32,262 bases of DNA, from assembly GCA_017535125.1 (NCBI GenBank), contig JAFXUS010000078.1:1-32262 (forward strand), given 5' to 3'. The notes beneath the pieces are model-generated. The model did no database searches. It had not been told where the DNA came from and was given only the letters and a program-made list of their open reading frames with translations. This document shows, in pieces, positions 7,398 to 16,022 of this stretch. The translations under genes were made by a program, and so were the position numbers. How positions within the stretch are numbered: position 1 is the stretch's first letter; every line of letters begins with the position of its first letter. The DNA is from Bacteroidales bacterium. Its GTDB lineage: Bacteria > Bacteroidota > Bacteroidia > Bacteroidales > UBA932.

Positions 7398-8012
7398 ATG
7401 GAGCAGAAGCATATCCTGATCAACATCGGGCGCCAGTTCGGCGCCGGCGGCAAGGGCGTCGCCGAGATCCTCGGCCAGCGCCTGGGCATCCCGGTCTATG
7501 ACAACGAGCTGCTGCAGAAGGCGGCGGAGGAGAGCGGATTCAACCCCGCGCTGTTCCGCAAGAGCGACGAGCGCCGCCGCCTGTTCCGTTTCGGCAGCCT
7601 CTTCGGGCTGAACCGCGCCAGCTCTTACGCGCCGTCGGCCATCGACGGCACGGAGCTGTTCAAGTACCAGAGCGACGCCATCCGCGACATCGCGCAGCAG
7701 GGGAGTGCCATCTTCCTCGGGCGCGCTTCGGACTACGTTTTGCGCGACATGGACTGCCTGGACGTCTTCATCTGCGCGCCGCTCGCCGACCGCGTGAAGC
7801 GGGTGTGCGAGCGCACGGGCATGGCCGCCGAAGAGGCGGAAAAGTTCATTCTGAAAAAGGAAAAGGCGCGCCGCGACTACTATAATTTCTACACCTTCGG
7901 CGACTGGGGTGTCGCCTCCAACTACGACCTCTGCCTCGACTCCTCCCTCCTCGGCCTTGACGGCTGCGCCGATTTAATCATCGAATTCGGAAAAAGATCG
8001 GGTCGGATTTGA
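7398..8012 (+). CDS. Cytidylate kinase-like family protein (AAA_26/Cytidylate_kin2 type)
   Basis: A 204-residue P-loop protein. The nucleotide-binding loop is GRQFGAGGKGVAEIL near the N-terminus, followed by a short IPVYDNELLQKAAEESGF helix, then GSAIFLGRASDYVL and the strand DVFICAPLADRVKRVCERTGM with an Arg-rich lid (KKEKARRDYYNFY). This is the Bacteroidota/Firmicutes cytidylate-kinase-like family, distinct from housekeeping Cmk; the true substrate is unknown. Last gene of the operon from 3864; TGA 8010-8012 is followed by the large inverted repeat at 8016-8108. Confidence 0.88.
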   Translation: MEQKHILINIGRQFGAGGKGVAEILGQRLGIPVYDNELLQKAAEESGFNPALFRKSDERRRLFRFGSLFGLNRASSYAPSAIDGTELFKYQSDAIRDIAQQGSAIFLGRASDYVLRDMDCLDVFICAPLADRVKRVCERTGMAAEEAEKFILKKEKARRDYYNFYTFGDWGVASNYDLCLDSSLLGLDGCADLIIEFGKRSGRI

Positions 8013-8015
8013 TTT

Positions 8016-8108
8016 CCGCTGGGCGGCAGGCTTGCCCCTGCAGGGCAAAAAAACCGTCCTCGCTCCGCTGCGGAAATGCCCTGCAGGGGCAACCTGCCGC
8101 TCCAGCGG
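8016..8108. repeat. Long imperfect inverted repeat filling a convergent intergenic space
   Basis: Two 32-base arms, 8016-8047 and 8077-8108, are near-perfect reverse complements. The inner 14 bases (gcccctgcagggca) are exact, and the outer part differs by short indels only. The loop is 29 bases and contains an A-run and a small inner stem. It occupies almost the whole gap between the stops at 8012 and 8109, so it likely acts as a two-way terminator. Its length and imperfect arms also resemble a mobile palindromic repeat (REPIN/MITE-like). Confidence 0.8.
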
Positions 8109-8900
8109 CTACAAGCCTTTCGCCTTCCCTTCGTCCCAGATGGCGTCCATCTCGGCGAGGGTCATGTCGGTGAGCTTGCGGCCCTTCTTGAGGGTCTGTT
8201 CTTCCAGATAGGTGAAGCGGCGGCGGAATTTGCTGCAGGTGCCGCTCAGGGCCGCTTCCGGATCGACGTCGTAGAGCCGCGCGGCGTTGATGACGGCGAA
8301 AAGAAGGTCGCCGAATTCCTCTTCCATGTGGCGCTGGTCCTGCTCGCCGCAGGCCTCCTGCGCTTCGCCCAGTTCTTCGCGCACCTTGTCCCAGACATCC
8401 TCGCGCTGCTCCCAGTCGAAGCCGCAGCCGCGGGCCTTCTCCTGCATCGAGAGGGCTTTCAGGACGGCCGGCATGGCGTCCGGAATGCCGGACAGGACGG
8501 TCTTGTTGCCGTCCTTCTCCTTGGCCTTGACCAGCTCCCAGGTGTCGGCGATTTCCTTCGCGGACGTCGGCTTGCCGGCCTCCGGACCGAAGACGTGCGG
8601 GTGGCGGAAGACCATCTTGTCCACGACCTTGTCGAGCGAATCGGCGATGTCGAAGGCCCCTTCCTCCTGCGCGATGCGCGCATAGAAAACAAGGTGGTAG
8701 AGCAGGTCGCCGATCTCCTTGGCCGTGCCCGGACGGTCGCCCTTCAGGATGGTGTCGCTGAGTTCATAGACCTCTTCCTCCGTCATCGGACGGATGGTCT
8801 CCATCGTCTGGGCGGCGTTCCAGGGGCAGCGCTCGCGCAGGGCGTCCATCGTATCGAGCAGCCGGCCGAAGGCCGCGAGTTTTTCTTCTTTGGTATGCAT
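8109..8900 (-). CDS. mazG: Nucleoside triphosphate pyrophosphohydrolase MazG
   Basis: A 263-residue all-alpha NTP pyrophosphohydrolase with two MazG domains. The N-domain starts LDTMDALRERCPWNAAQT, with EEEVYELSD and EIGDLLYHLVF supplying the EExxE/ExxD magnesium ligands. The C-domain has EELGEAQEA and EEEFGDLLFAVIN. It hydrolyses NTPs to NMP and pyrophosphate, a house-cleaning role, and in some bacteria influences (p)ppGpp. Length and motif set match full-length MazG. It is divergent from the CoA-transferase gene at 8951. Confidence 0.95.
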   Translation of the reverse strand: MHTKEEKLAAFGRLLDTMDALRERCPWNAAQTMETIRPMTEEEVYELSDTILKGDRPGTAKEIGDLLYHLVFYARIAQEEGAFDIADSLDKVVDKMVFRHPHVFGPEAGKPTSAKEIADTWELVKAKEKDGNKTVLSGIPDAMPAVLKALSMQEKARGCGFDWEQREDVWDKVREELGEAQEACGEQDQRHMEEEFGDLLFAVINAARLYDVDPEAALSGTCSKFRRRFTYLEEQTLKKGRKLTDMTLAEMDAIWDEGKAKGL

Positions 8901-8920
8901 GGAAATATTTGCTACATTTG
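8889..8920 (+). promoter_or_regulatory. Complete Bacteroidota promoter for the CoA-transferase gene
   Basis: TTTG (8889-8892), then 20 bases, then TACATTTG (8913-8920). This is the best match in the window to the TTTG-N19-21-TAnnTTTG consensus. The ATG follows at 8951, giving a leader of about 25 bases. The -33 lies within the first codons of mazG. Confidence 0.8.
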
Positions 8921-8926
8921 CGCTTG

Positions 8927-8934
8927 CAAAAATA
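8927..8934 (-). promoter_or_regulatory. -7 box for mazG
   Basis: TATTTTTG on the minus strand fits TAnnTTTG, 26 bases before the mazG start. It lies only 6 bases from the plus-strand -7 box, so the two promoters overlap. Confidence 0.5.
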
Positions 8935-8950
8935 ACAATAATTCTTCGAC

Positions 8951-10252
8951 ATGAAGCCGATCCGATACGTTTCCGCCGACGAGGCGGTCAGCCACATTCC
9001 CTCCCATTGCCATATCCACCTGAGCAGCGTCGCAAGCGTGCCGCACTGCCTCATCCAGGCGCTCTGCCGCCGCGCGGACGCGGGGGACGTGAAGGATCTT
9101 CATTTCCACCATTTCCATACGGAAGGCCCCGCCCCCTACAGCGAGCCGCGCTACGAAGGCATCTTCTTCGAGCAGGGCTTCTTCGTGGGCCCCAACGTGC
9201 GGGCGAACGTCAACGCCGGCTATGCCGACTACCTGCCGGTGCACCTGGGCGAGAGCCAGAAACTCTACCGCGAGGGCTTCATCAAGCTGGGTGCGGCGCT
9301 GGTCAACGTGTCGCTGCCGGACGAGCAGGGGCGCGTCAGCCTCGGCACCTCCGTGGACTGCTCCGTCGCGGCCGTGGAGAGCGCGGACCTCGTGATCGGC
9401 GTCGTCAACCCGAACGTCCCGTTTGCCTACGGCGACCTCCTTCCGCTGGAGAAATTCGACTACCTCGTGCAGGACGACACGCCGCTGGTGACGGCCGCCT
9501 TCGCCGAGCCGACGCCCACCGAGGTGCTCATCGGCAAGAACTGCGCGGCCCTCGTGGAGGACGGCGACTGCATCCAGATGGGCATCGGCGCCCTGCCGAA
9601 CGCGCTCGCGGCGCAGCTCGGCGGCCACAAGCACCTGGGCCTGCACACGGAGATGTTCGCCGACGGCCTGCTCCGCCTGATCAAGGCGGGCGTCATCGAC
9701 GGCGCCAACAAGAAGATCGACACCGGCAAGGTCGTCGCCTCCTTCCTGCTCGGCTCGCAGGAGGTCTATTCCTTCATCGACCACAACCCGCAGGTCCTGA
9801 TGCGGGACATCAAATACACCAACGACCCGTGGGTCATCTCGCAGAACCCGCACATGAAGGCCATCAACTCCGCCACGGAGGTGGACTTCACCGGCCAGAT
9901 CAGCGCCGACTCCATCGGCACCCGCATCTTCAGCGGCACCGGCGGCCAGCTCGAGTTCGTCAAGGGCGCCACCATGTCCGAGGGCGGCAAGAGCATCACC
10001 GCGTTCGCATCCCGCACGCTGAAGGGGAAGAACAAGATCGTCGCGGAGCTGAATCCGGGTGCCGGCGTCGTCACACCCCGCGCGGACGCCCACTGGATCG
10101 TGACGGAATACGGCGCCGTGGACCTCTACGGCAAGAGCCTGCAGGAGCGTGCCAAGCTGATGATCGGCATCGCGCACCCGGACGACCGGGAAATGCTGGA
10201 CCGCGCGGCCTTCGAGCGCTTCGGCCCGCACTGGCACAACTTCAGTGTTTAG
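8951..10252 (+). CDS. Acetyl-CoA hydrolase/transferase family CoA-transferase
   Basis: A 433-residue class I CoA-transferase of the Cat1 / 4-hydroxybutyrate CoA-transferase type. N-terminal acetyl-CoA hydrolase domain (HLSSVASVPHCLIQALCRR). The catalytic glutamate lies in LHTEMFADG (E234), preceded by the GIGALPNALAAQLGGH loop. C-terminal domain with SGTGGQLEFVKGA and GVVTPRADAHWIVTEYGAVDL. It moves CoA between acetate and another acid (succinate, propionate, butyrate or 4-hydroxybutyrate) in fermentative metabolism; the exact partner cannot be read from sequence. Own promoter at 8889-8920. Confidence 0.9.
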   Translation: MKPIRYVSADEAVSHIPSHCHIHLSSVASVPHCLIQALCRRADAGDVKDLHFHHFHTEGPAPYSEPRYEGIFFEQGFFVGPNVRANVNAGYADYLPVHLGESQKLYREGFIKLGAALVNVSLPDEQGRVSLGTSVDCSVAAVESADLVIGVVNPNVPFAYGDLLPLEKFDYLVQDDTPLVTAAFAEPTPTEVLIGKNCAALVEDGDCIQMGIGALPNALAAQLGGHKHLGLHTEMFADGLLRLIKAGVIDGANKKIDTGKVVASFLLGSQEVYSFIDHNPQVLMRDIKYTNDPWVISQNPHMKAINSATEVDFTGQISADSIGTRIFSGTGGQLEFVKGATMSEGGKSITAFASRTLKGKNKIVAELNPGAGVVTPRADAHWIVTEYGAVDLYGKSLQERAKLMIGIAHPDDREMLDRAAFERFGPHWHNFSV

Positions 10253-10270
10253 TATTCCAAAGGAATTGCT

Positions 10271-10278
10271 TATCTTTG
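10271..10278 (+). promoter_or_regulatory. -7 box for the GNAT-like gene and prfA
   Basis: TATCTTTG matches TAnnTTTG, 25 bases before ATG 10304. The -33 position overlaps the stop of the CoA-transferase gene and reads TTTA, one mismatch from TTTG. Confidence 0.6.
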
Positions 10279-10303
10279 CAAACTATCAGTAGTTATACCC
10301 GCG

Positions 10304-11422
10304 ATGCCCGATTATAAGATCCACGAAGTCAGCAGCCGCAAGGAGCTCATGCAGTTCATCCGTTTCCCGGACGAACTCTATAAGGATTGCTCCCAGTACG
10401 TGCCCGCGCTGCACAGCGACCAGGTCAAGTCGCTGACGCGTGTCGCGCCGCTCAAGTACTGCACCCACAAACTGTGGCTCGCGCTGGACGGCAACAAGGT
10501 GGTCGGACGCATCAGCGGCATGATCAATCCCCGCTACAACGAGCTCTACGGCAAGAAGCGCGCCCGCTTCGGCTGGTTCGACTGCATCAAGGACATCGAG
10601 GTGGCCCGCCTGCTGCTCGGCACGGCGGAGGCCTGGGCAAAGACTCAGGGCATGGACGAGATCCACGGCCCGCTCTACTACAACACCTTCGGCAAACAGG
10701 GCATGCTGGTGGAGGGATATGACCACATCCCGCCCTTCAACTGCCTCTATAATTTCCCGTACTACAACGACTTCGTCAAGGAGCTGGGCTACGAAAAGGA
10801 GTGCGACTGGATCCAGTACAAGATGGTCGCGAACCATGGTGTTCCCGAGAAGGCCCGCCGCGTGTCCAAAATGGTGCAGGAGCGTTACAACCTGCATTTC
10901 GGCAGTATCGACGCGCTCAAGAAGGACAAGGCGCTGGTGCGCAAGTTCTTCCAGGTGTACAACGAGAGCTTTGCTTCGTCCGTGATGAATTTCATCCCCC
11001 TGACGGAGGAGGAAATCGACGAAGAGGCCTCGAACGTGATGCCGTTTCTCTCGGACAAGATCAGCTGCGTGCTGCTCGACGAGCACAATGAGATCGTGGC
11101 GTTCGGCATCTCCTTCCCGACCATTTCCCCGGCCCTGCAGAAGGCGAAAGGCAAGCTCTTCCCCTTCGGCTGGTGGCACCTCTGGCGCGCGATGCACAAC
11201 TACGAGGTCACGGACCTGATGGTCAACGGCGCTGCGCCGGAATGGCAGAACAAGGGCGTGTCCTCGGTCTATTACGAAGAAATCGCGGACAAGGCCCTCA
11301 AAGTGGGCAACCGTTGGGCCATCTCCAACCCGCAGATAGAATCCAACAGCGCGGTCAATATCTGGAACAGCTACGAACACGAGCCGTTCATGCGCCGCCG
11401 CTGCTACCTCAAGAAGATTTAA
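10304..11422 (+). CDS. Acyl-CoA N-acyltransferase (GNAT)-fold protein, YghO-like
   Basis: A 372-residue protein resembling the YghO-like group of large GNAT-fold proteins common in Bacteroidota. Features are FPDELYKDCSQYVPAL near the N-terminus, HKLWLALDGNKVVGRISGMINPRYNE (a GNAT beta strand pair), GPLYYNTFGKQGMLVEGYDH, and a C-terminal acyltransferase-like region with DLMVNGAAPEWQNKGVSSVYYEEIADKA and QIESNSAVNIWNSYEHEPFMRRRCY. The biochemical function of the family is not established to my knowledge. It is followed after 3 bases by prfA and likely co-transcribed with it. Confidence 0.75.
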   Translation: MPDYKIHEVSSRKELMQFIRFPDELYKDCSQYVPALHSDQVKSLTRVAPLKYCTHKLWLALDGNKVVGRISGMINPRYNELYGKKRARFGWFDCIKDIEVARLLLGTAEAWAKTQGMDEIHGPLYYNTFGKQGMLVEGYDHIPPFNCLYNFPYYNDFVKELGYEKECDWIQYKMVANHGVPEKARRVSKMVQERYNLHFGSIDALKKDKALVRKFFQVYNESFASSVMNFIPLTEEEIDEEASNVMPFLSDKISCVLLDEHNEIVAFGISFPTISPALQKAKGKLFPFGWWHLWRAMHNYEVTDLMVNGAAPEWQNKGVSSVYYEEIADKALKVGNRWAISNPQIESNSAVNIWNSYEHEPFMRRRCYLKKI

Positions 11423-11425
11423 TTC

Positions 11426-12517
11426 ATGGCAGACAACAATACCTTACTCGACAAAGTCCTCTCCCTCGAAGGCAAGTTCAAATCGCTGCAGGAGCAGCTC
11501 GCGAGCCCCGAGGCCATGGCGGACATGAAGAAATACGTCCAGCTGAACAAGGACTACAAGGAGCTGGAACCGATCATCAAGACCGGCAAGCAGTATGAGA
11601 AGATGGTGGAGGACCTCGCCTCCGCCAAGGACATCCTTGTCAACGAGAAGGATGAAGAGCTGCGTGAAATGGCCCGTATGGAGATCGCGGAGATCGAGCC
11701 CAAGATCCCCGAGATGGAGCAGCAGATCAAGCTCCTGCTCATCCCGGCCGACCCCGACGACGGCAAGAACGCCATGGTCGAGATCCGCGGCGGCACCGGC
11801 GGCGACGAGGCGGCCATCTTTGCCGGCGACCTCTTCCGCATGTATCAGCATTTCGCGGAGCGCCGCGGCTGGAAGCTTGAAGTGACGGACCAGGCGCCCG
11901 GCACCTCCGGCGGCTTCAAGCAGATCGTCTTCAAGCTCTCCGGCAACGACGGCGTGTACGGCGTGATGAAATACGAGTCCGGCGTGCACCGCGTCCAGCG
12001 CGTGCCGCAGACGGAGACCCAGGGCCGCATCCAGACCTCAGCCGCTTCCGTGGCGGTCTTCCCGGAGGCCGGCGAATTCGACGTGGACCTGAGCTGGGAC
12101 GACATCCGTCTGGACCTCTTCTGCTCTTCCGGCCCGGGCGGCCAGGGCGTGAATACCACGTATTCCGCCGTCCGCCTTACCCACATCCCTTCCGGACTGG
12201 TGGTACAGTGCCAGGAGGAGCGCTCCCAGCTGAAGAACAAGGACCGCGCATTCGAAGAATTGCGCACGCGCCTCTACAACCTGGAGCACCAGAAATACCT
12301 GGACGGCATTGCCGCCAAGCGCAAGACGATGGTGTCCACGGGCGACCGCTCCGCCAAGATCCGCACCTACAACTACCCGCAGGGCCGCGTCACGGACCAC
12401 CGCATCAACTGGAGCATGTACAACCTGCCCGTCTTCATGGACGGGGATATCCAGGAGTGTATTGACCAGCTGCAGATCGCCGAGAACGCCGAGCGTCTGA
12501 AAGAAGCCGGCGATTAA
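11426..12517 (+). CDS. prfA: Peptide chain release factor 1
   Basis: A 363-residue class I release factor. The catalytic GGQ tripeptide (238-240, in [20 protein letters not shown]) triggers peptidyl-tRNA hydrolysis. The stop-codon recognition element is PQT (in [20 protein letters not shown]), the PxT form of RF1, which reads UAA and UAG; RF2 would have SPF. The length is normal. It stops at TAA 12515-12517, which overlaps the fabF stop on the other strand. Confidence 0.97.
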   Translation: MADNNTLLDKVLSLEGKFKSLQEQLASPEAMADMKKYVQLNKDYKELEPIIKTGKQYEKMVEDLASAKDILVNEKDEELREMARMEIAEIEPKIPEMEQQIKLLLIPADPDDGKNAMVEIRGGTGGDEAAIFAGDLFRMYQHFAERRGWKLEVTDQAPGTSGGFKQIVFKLSGNDGVYGVMKYESGVHRVQRVPQTETQGRIQTSAASVAVFPEAGEFDVDLSWDDIRLDLFCSSGPGGQGVNTTYSAVRLTHIPSGLVVQCQEERSQLKNKDRAFEELRTRLYNLEHQKYLDGIAAKRKTMVSTGDRSAKIRTYNYPQGRVTDHRINWSMYNLPVFMDGDIQECIDQLQIAENAERLKEAGD

Positions 12518-13758
12518 TATTTCCTAAAGGCTAAACAAGCGTTGTGGCCTCCGAAACCGAAGGAATCGGAGAGGCCAAGATTCACGTCGGCCTTGACGGC
12601 GACGTTGGGCGTGTAGTCCAGGTCGCATTCGGGATCCGGCGCGTCCAGGTGGACCGTCGGCGGCACGATGCCTTCCTGCAGGGCGAGCACCGTGGCCACG
12701 GCCTCGACGGCGCCGGTGGCGCCGAACATGTGGCCGTGCATGGACTTGGTGCTGCTGATGTGGCACTTGTAGGCGAAGTCGCCCATCGCGAGCTTGTAGG
12801 CCTTGGTCTCGGCCACGTCGTTGAGGAGCGTGCCCGTGCCGTGGGCGTTGATATAGACGTTGTCTTTGGCGGGATCGAAACCGGACTGCTCCAGCGCGAT
12901 CTTGATGCACTCGGCCTGGGTCGTCCCCTCGGGGCGCGGAGCCGTCGCGTGGAAGGCGTCGCAGGTGCTGCCGTAGCCCGTGACCTCGGCGTAGATGTGG
13001 GCGCCGCGGGCCTTGGCGTGCTCCATTTCCTCGAGGATCATGATGGCCGAACCGTCCGCCATCACGAAGCCGCTGCGGTTCGCGTTGAACGGCAGGGAGG
13101 CGTACTGCGGATCGGTGGCGCGGGTGAGCGCCTTGGCGTTCGCAAAGCCGGCGATGCCGATCGGGATGGTGCAGCGGTCCGTGCCGCCGGCGATGATGGC
13201 GTCGGCATAGCCGTGCCGGATGGTGCGGAACGCCTCGCCGATGGAGTGCGTGGAGGTGGCGCAGGCCGTCACGATGTCGATGCAGGAGGCCTGGGCGTTG
13301 AATTTGATGGCGATCTGGCCACCGGCCATGTCGCTGATCATCGTGGGGACGAAGTTGGGGGAGACCCACTGTCCGGAGGGATCTTCGAAGAATTTCTGCA
13401 GCTCCCGCTGAATGGTCGTGAAGCCGCCGATGCCGGAGCCGACGTAGGTGCCGAGCCGGGCCGGGTCGATGTTCTCGCCGGCGACGAGCCCCGCATCCCG
13501 CATGGCCTGCCAGGCGGATGCCATGCCGTAGATCGTGAACGGATCCTGCTTGCGGATGAACGGCTTGTCCATCCCGTATTCTTCGGGATTGAAATTGCGG
13601 ACCAGACCGCCGATCTTGACGGCGAGGTTGTCCGTGGGGTATTCCGTGATATAGTCGATGCCGCACACGCCGTGGATGAGGTTGTCCCAGAAAGTCCTGA
13701 CGTCGTTGCCGACGCAGGAGAGGACGCCCAGCCCGGTCACTACTACTCTTTTCTCCAT
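12514..13758 (-). CDS. fabF: Beta-ketoacyl-ACP synthase II
   Basis: A 414-residue thiolase-fold condensing enzyme. The nucleophile is Cys166 in [14 protein letters not shown]. The catalytic histidines are H306 in INAHGTGT and H343 in [15 protein letters not shown], with K338 in the same motif. It extends acyl-ACP with malonyl-ACP in fatty acid elongation. The usual T of SMTGH is H here (SMHGH), a mild variation beside the active site. Full length. It converges on prfA with 4 shared bases at the two stops, and shares a divergent promoter region with the LytTR gene. Confidence 0.95.
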   Translation of the reverse strand: MEKRVVVTGLGVLSCVGNDVRTFWDNLIHGVCGIDYITEYPTDNLAVKIGGLVRNFNPEEYGMDKPFIRKQDPFTIYGMASAWQAMRDAGLVAGENIDPARLGTYVGSGIGGFTTIQRELQKFFEDPSGQWVSPNFVPTMISDMAGGQIAIKFNAQASCIDIVTACATSTHSIGEAFRTIRHGYADAIIAGGTDRCTIPIGIAGFANAKALTRATDPQYASLPFNANRSGFVMADGSAIMILEEMEHAKARGAHIYAEVTGYGSTCDAFHATAPRPEGTTQAECIKIALEQSGFDPAKDNVYINAHGTGTLLNDVAETKAYKLAMGDFAYKCHISSTKSMHGHMFGATGAVEAVATVLALQEGIVPPTVHLDAPDPECDLDYTPNVAVKADVNLGLSDSFGFGGHNACLAFRKY

Positions 13759-13781
13759 AAAGAATCCTTTTTTTAACGGCG

Positions 13782-13789
13782 CAAAGGTA
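13782..13789 (-). promoter_or_regulatory. -7 box for fabF
   Basis: TACCTTTG on the minus strand fits TAnnTTTG, 23 bases before the fabF start. No TTTG at -33. Confidence 0.55.
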
Positions 13790-13801
13790 GCAAATAATTC
13801 T

Positions 13802-13809
13802 TATATTTG
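13802..13809 (+). promoter_or_regulatory. -7 box for the LytTR gene operon
   Basis: TATATTTG fits TAnnTTTG, 24 bases before ATG 13834 and 12 bases from the fabF -7 box. A frame open from TTG 13807 would begin inside this box, supporting the ATG at 13834. Confidence 0.55.
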
Positions 13810-13833
13810 CATTCTATAGGGACCTGTAAGACT

Positions 13834-14715
13834 ATGATCGCACTCCATGACCGGCTTCCTCGTTATCTGCTCGAAAAGGAGCAGATCTGGACCACCGTGG
13901 TCTATACCGCGCTGTTCTCGCTGGTCTTCATCCTGGTCAGCATTCCCTTCTCCGGCTCGGCCTGGTTCGCCCTCGGCGAGAGCGAGGCCTTCATCTACAC
14001 GCTCGCGTTCATCCTGCTCTCCGCGCTGCTCATCATCCTGAGCCGCGCGCTGATGCACCGCTGCCGCGACCTCCAGCATTTCACCCTGCTGGGCTATATC
14101 GCGTGGAACGTGGCGGAAGTCGCGGTCGTGGCCCTGCTCTACACGGTCTTCACCCGCAGGGGCATGGAAGTGGGCATTATCGCGGGCGACGGCCGCGAAA
14201 CCGGGGAGATCTTCCTCAGCGCCATGGTCTATGCGGCGGTGTGCCTGTGCGTGCCGTTTGCATTCTGCGCCCTGCACTTCGCACTGCAGGACCGGGACAA
14301 CACCATCCGGCTGATGAACTACGGCAACGTGGTCAGCGACAAGCCGGCCGTGCCGTATTCCGACAAGCGCATCACCCTGTTCGACAACAACGGCGTGCTC
14401 AAGTTCTCCATCAGCTCGGACAACCTCTATTTCATCGAGTCGGACGACAACTACATCAAGGCGTGGTACATGGACAGCGCCGGCGAGATGAAGCAGTACA
14501 TGCTGCGCTGCCGGCTCAAGACGGTGGAGGACAGCTTCGCGGACAGCGAGCTGGTCCGCTGCCACCGCAAGTACATCGTCAACATCCGCAAGATCTCCAT
14601 CCTGAAGTCCGAGAAAGAGGGCTACAAGGTCGATTTCGACATCGACTCCATCGAGCCCATCCCCATTTCGAAAACCTATGAGCAGGCCGTCCTGGCCCGC
14701 TTCAATTCGCGTTAG
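13834..14715 (+). CDS. Membrane-bound LytTR-family transcriptional regulator
   Basis: A 293-residue protein. Four predicted transmembrane helices (about residues 21-38, 52-72, 87-107 and 128-150) precede a C-terminal LytTR DNA-binding domain (about 178-290: NNGVLKFSISSDNLYFIESDDNYIKAWY, then MLRCRLKTVEDSF and VRCHRKYIVNIRKI). It has no receiver or kinase domain, so it is a one-component regulator anchored in the inner membrane, common in Bacteroidota. The target is unknown; the adjacent fabF or its own operon are candidates because of the shared promoter region. The DUF4293 gene begins 3 bases downstream. Confidence 0.85.
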   Translation: MIALHDRLPRYLLEKEQIWTTVVYTALFSLVFILVSIPFSGSAWFALGESEAFIYTLAFILLSALLIILSRALMHRCRDLQHFTLLGYIAWNVAEVAVVALLYTVFTRRGMEVGIIAGDGRETGEIFLSAMVYAAVCLCVPFAFCALHFALQDRDNTIRLMNYGNVVSDKPAVPYSDKRITLFDNNGVLKFSISSDNLYFIESDDNYIKAWYMDSAGEMKQYMLRCRLKTVEDSFADSELVRCHRKYIVNIRKISILKSEKEGYKVDFDIDSIEPIPISKTYEQAVLARFNSR

Positions 14716-14718
14716 CAT

Positions 14719-15123
14719 ATGTGGCAAAGAGTTCAAACACTGTATCTTCTCCTGGCGACGGGTCTGGTCGTCGCCCTCCTGTTCTGCACCAAGGCAGGTG
14801 AGATCCCCTATACCGAATACTGGCCCTACGCCGTCCTGATCATCCTGACGAGTTTCCTGCAGGTCATGGCGCTGACCACGTACAAGCACCGCATTTTCCA
14901 GATGCGTACCGCCTCCCTGTCGGCCATCATCCTGATCGGCCTGCAGATCTGGCTGGTCGTCGATTTCATCAAGACCCACAACGATCCGATGTTCCACGTG
15001 ACCGCCATCTTCCCGATCGTGGCCACGATCCTGGATTTCCTCGCCGCGCGGAGCATCCTCGCGGACGAGCTGCTGGTGCGCAGCGCCGACCGCCTGCGCG
15101 CCGCCAAGCGCAAGAAGAAATAA
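14719..15123 (+). CDS. DUF4293 family membrane protein
   Basis: A 134-residue protein with four hydrophobic segments. It opens with MWQRVQTLYLLLATGL, the diagnostic start of DUF4293 (usually M-I-Q-R-I-Q-T-v-y-L), a Bacteroidota-restricted family of unknown function. The C-terminal tail is strongly basic (RLRAAKRKKK) and probably cytoplasmic. It sits between the LytTR regulator and the nucleoside phosphorylase, with 3 and 20 bases of spacing, so it is co-transcribed. Confidence 0.85.
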   Translation: MWQRVQTLYLLLATGLVVALLFCTKAGEIPYTEYWPYAVLIILTSFLQVMALTTYKHRIFQMRTASLSAIILIGLQIWLVVDFIKTHNDPMFHVTAIFPIVATILDFLAARSILADELLVRSADRLRAAKRKKK

Positions 15124-15143
15124 TCATCAAACACCACATAATC

Positions 15144-16013
15144 ATGAGAATTCCCGAATCAGAACTCATCATCAACGGCGACGGCTCCGCGTTCCACATC
15201 CACATCCGCCCGGAACAGCTGGCCGACAACGTGATTCTCGTCGGCGACCCCGGCCGGGTCGCCATGGTCAAGTCCTATTTCTCCTCCATCGAGGCGGAGG
15301 CTGCTTCCCGCGAATTCGTGTGGGCGACCGGTCTGTACAACGGCAAGCGCATCACCGTCCTGTCCACCGGCATCGGCACGGACAACATCGACATCGTGAT
15401 GACGGAGCTGGACGCCCTCGCCAACATCGACTTCAATACCCGCGAGGTCAAGCCCGAGCACCGCACGCTGGACATCCTGCGCATCGGCACCTGCGGCGCC
15501 ATCCAGCCGGAGATCCCCCTCGGCGCCTTCATCCTGTCGCACATTTCCGTGGGCTGCGACGGCCTGCTGAACTGGTACGAGAACCGCGACAGCATCGCGC
15601 TCCTCGACTTCGAAGAGGCCTTCAAGAAGCATGTCCACTGGGACAAGCACCTGCCCGACCCGTACTTTGTGCGCGCCAGCCAGAAGATGATCGACAAATT
15701 CGCGGACTGCACCGTGAAGGGCATGACCATTTCCGCGAGCGGCTTCTACGGCCCGCAGGGACGCGTCGTCCGCCAGGGCCTTGCCATGCCGAACATGCTC
15801 GAGGATTTCGAGACCTTCGAGTTCGGCGGCTACAAGATCACCAACTTCGAGATGGAAGGCTCGGCGCTCGCCGGCATGTCCGCCAAACTCGGCCACAACG
15901 CCGCCACGGTCTGCTGTGCCATCGCACACCGCTATCTCAAGGACGCCAATACGGACTACAAGCCCCGCGTGGCGGAGCTTGTAGAACTGGCGCTGAAGAA
16001 GCTCAGCGAGTAA
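15144..16013 (+). CDS. Nucleoside phosphorylase (uridine phosphorylase-like)
   Basis: A 289-residue PNP/UDP family enzyme. The phosphate-binding GDPGRV (34-39) is typical, and further motifs are STGIGTDNIDIVMTELDAL, RIGTCGAIQ and the nucleoside-binding EMEGSALAGMSAKLGH. It cleaves nucleosides with phosphate to base and ribose-1-phosphate for salvage. The overall pattern is closest to uridine phosphorylase-type proteins of Bacteroidota, but purine specificity cannot be excluded. Convergent with the esterase gene; only 9 bases separate the two stops and I see no hairpin there. Confidence 0.88.
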   Translation: MRIPESELIINGDGSAFHIHIRPEQLADNVILVGDPGRVAMVKSYFSSIEAEAASREFVWATGLYNGKRITVLSTGIGTDNIDIVMTELDALANIDFNTREVKPEHRTLDILRIGTCGAIQPEIPLGAFILSHISVGCDGLLNWYENRDSIALLDFEEAFKKHVHWDKHLPDPYFVRASQKMIDKFADCTVKGMTISASGFYGPQGRVVRQGLAMPNMLEDFETFEFGGYKITNFEMEGSALAGMSAKLGHNAATVCCAIAHRYLKDANTDYKPRVAELVELALKKLSE

Positions 16014-16022
16014 GCTGCAGCG

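Noticed and set aside
5945..7489. 514-codon minus-strand frame across the MATE transporter gene
   Set aside because: Gln/Asp/His/Glu-rich shadow translation with no hydrophobic core or motif, opposite a clear membrane protein.
12514..12517. Frameshift or sequencing error at the prfA/fabF junction
   Set aside because: Both proteins have normal length and normal C-terminal sequence, so the overlap appears genuine.
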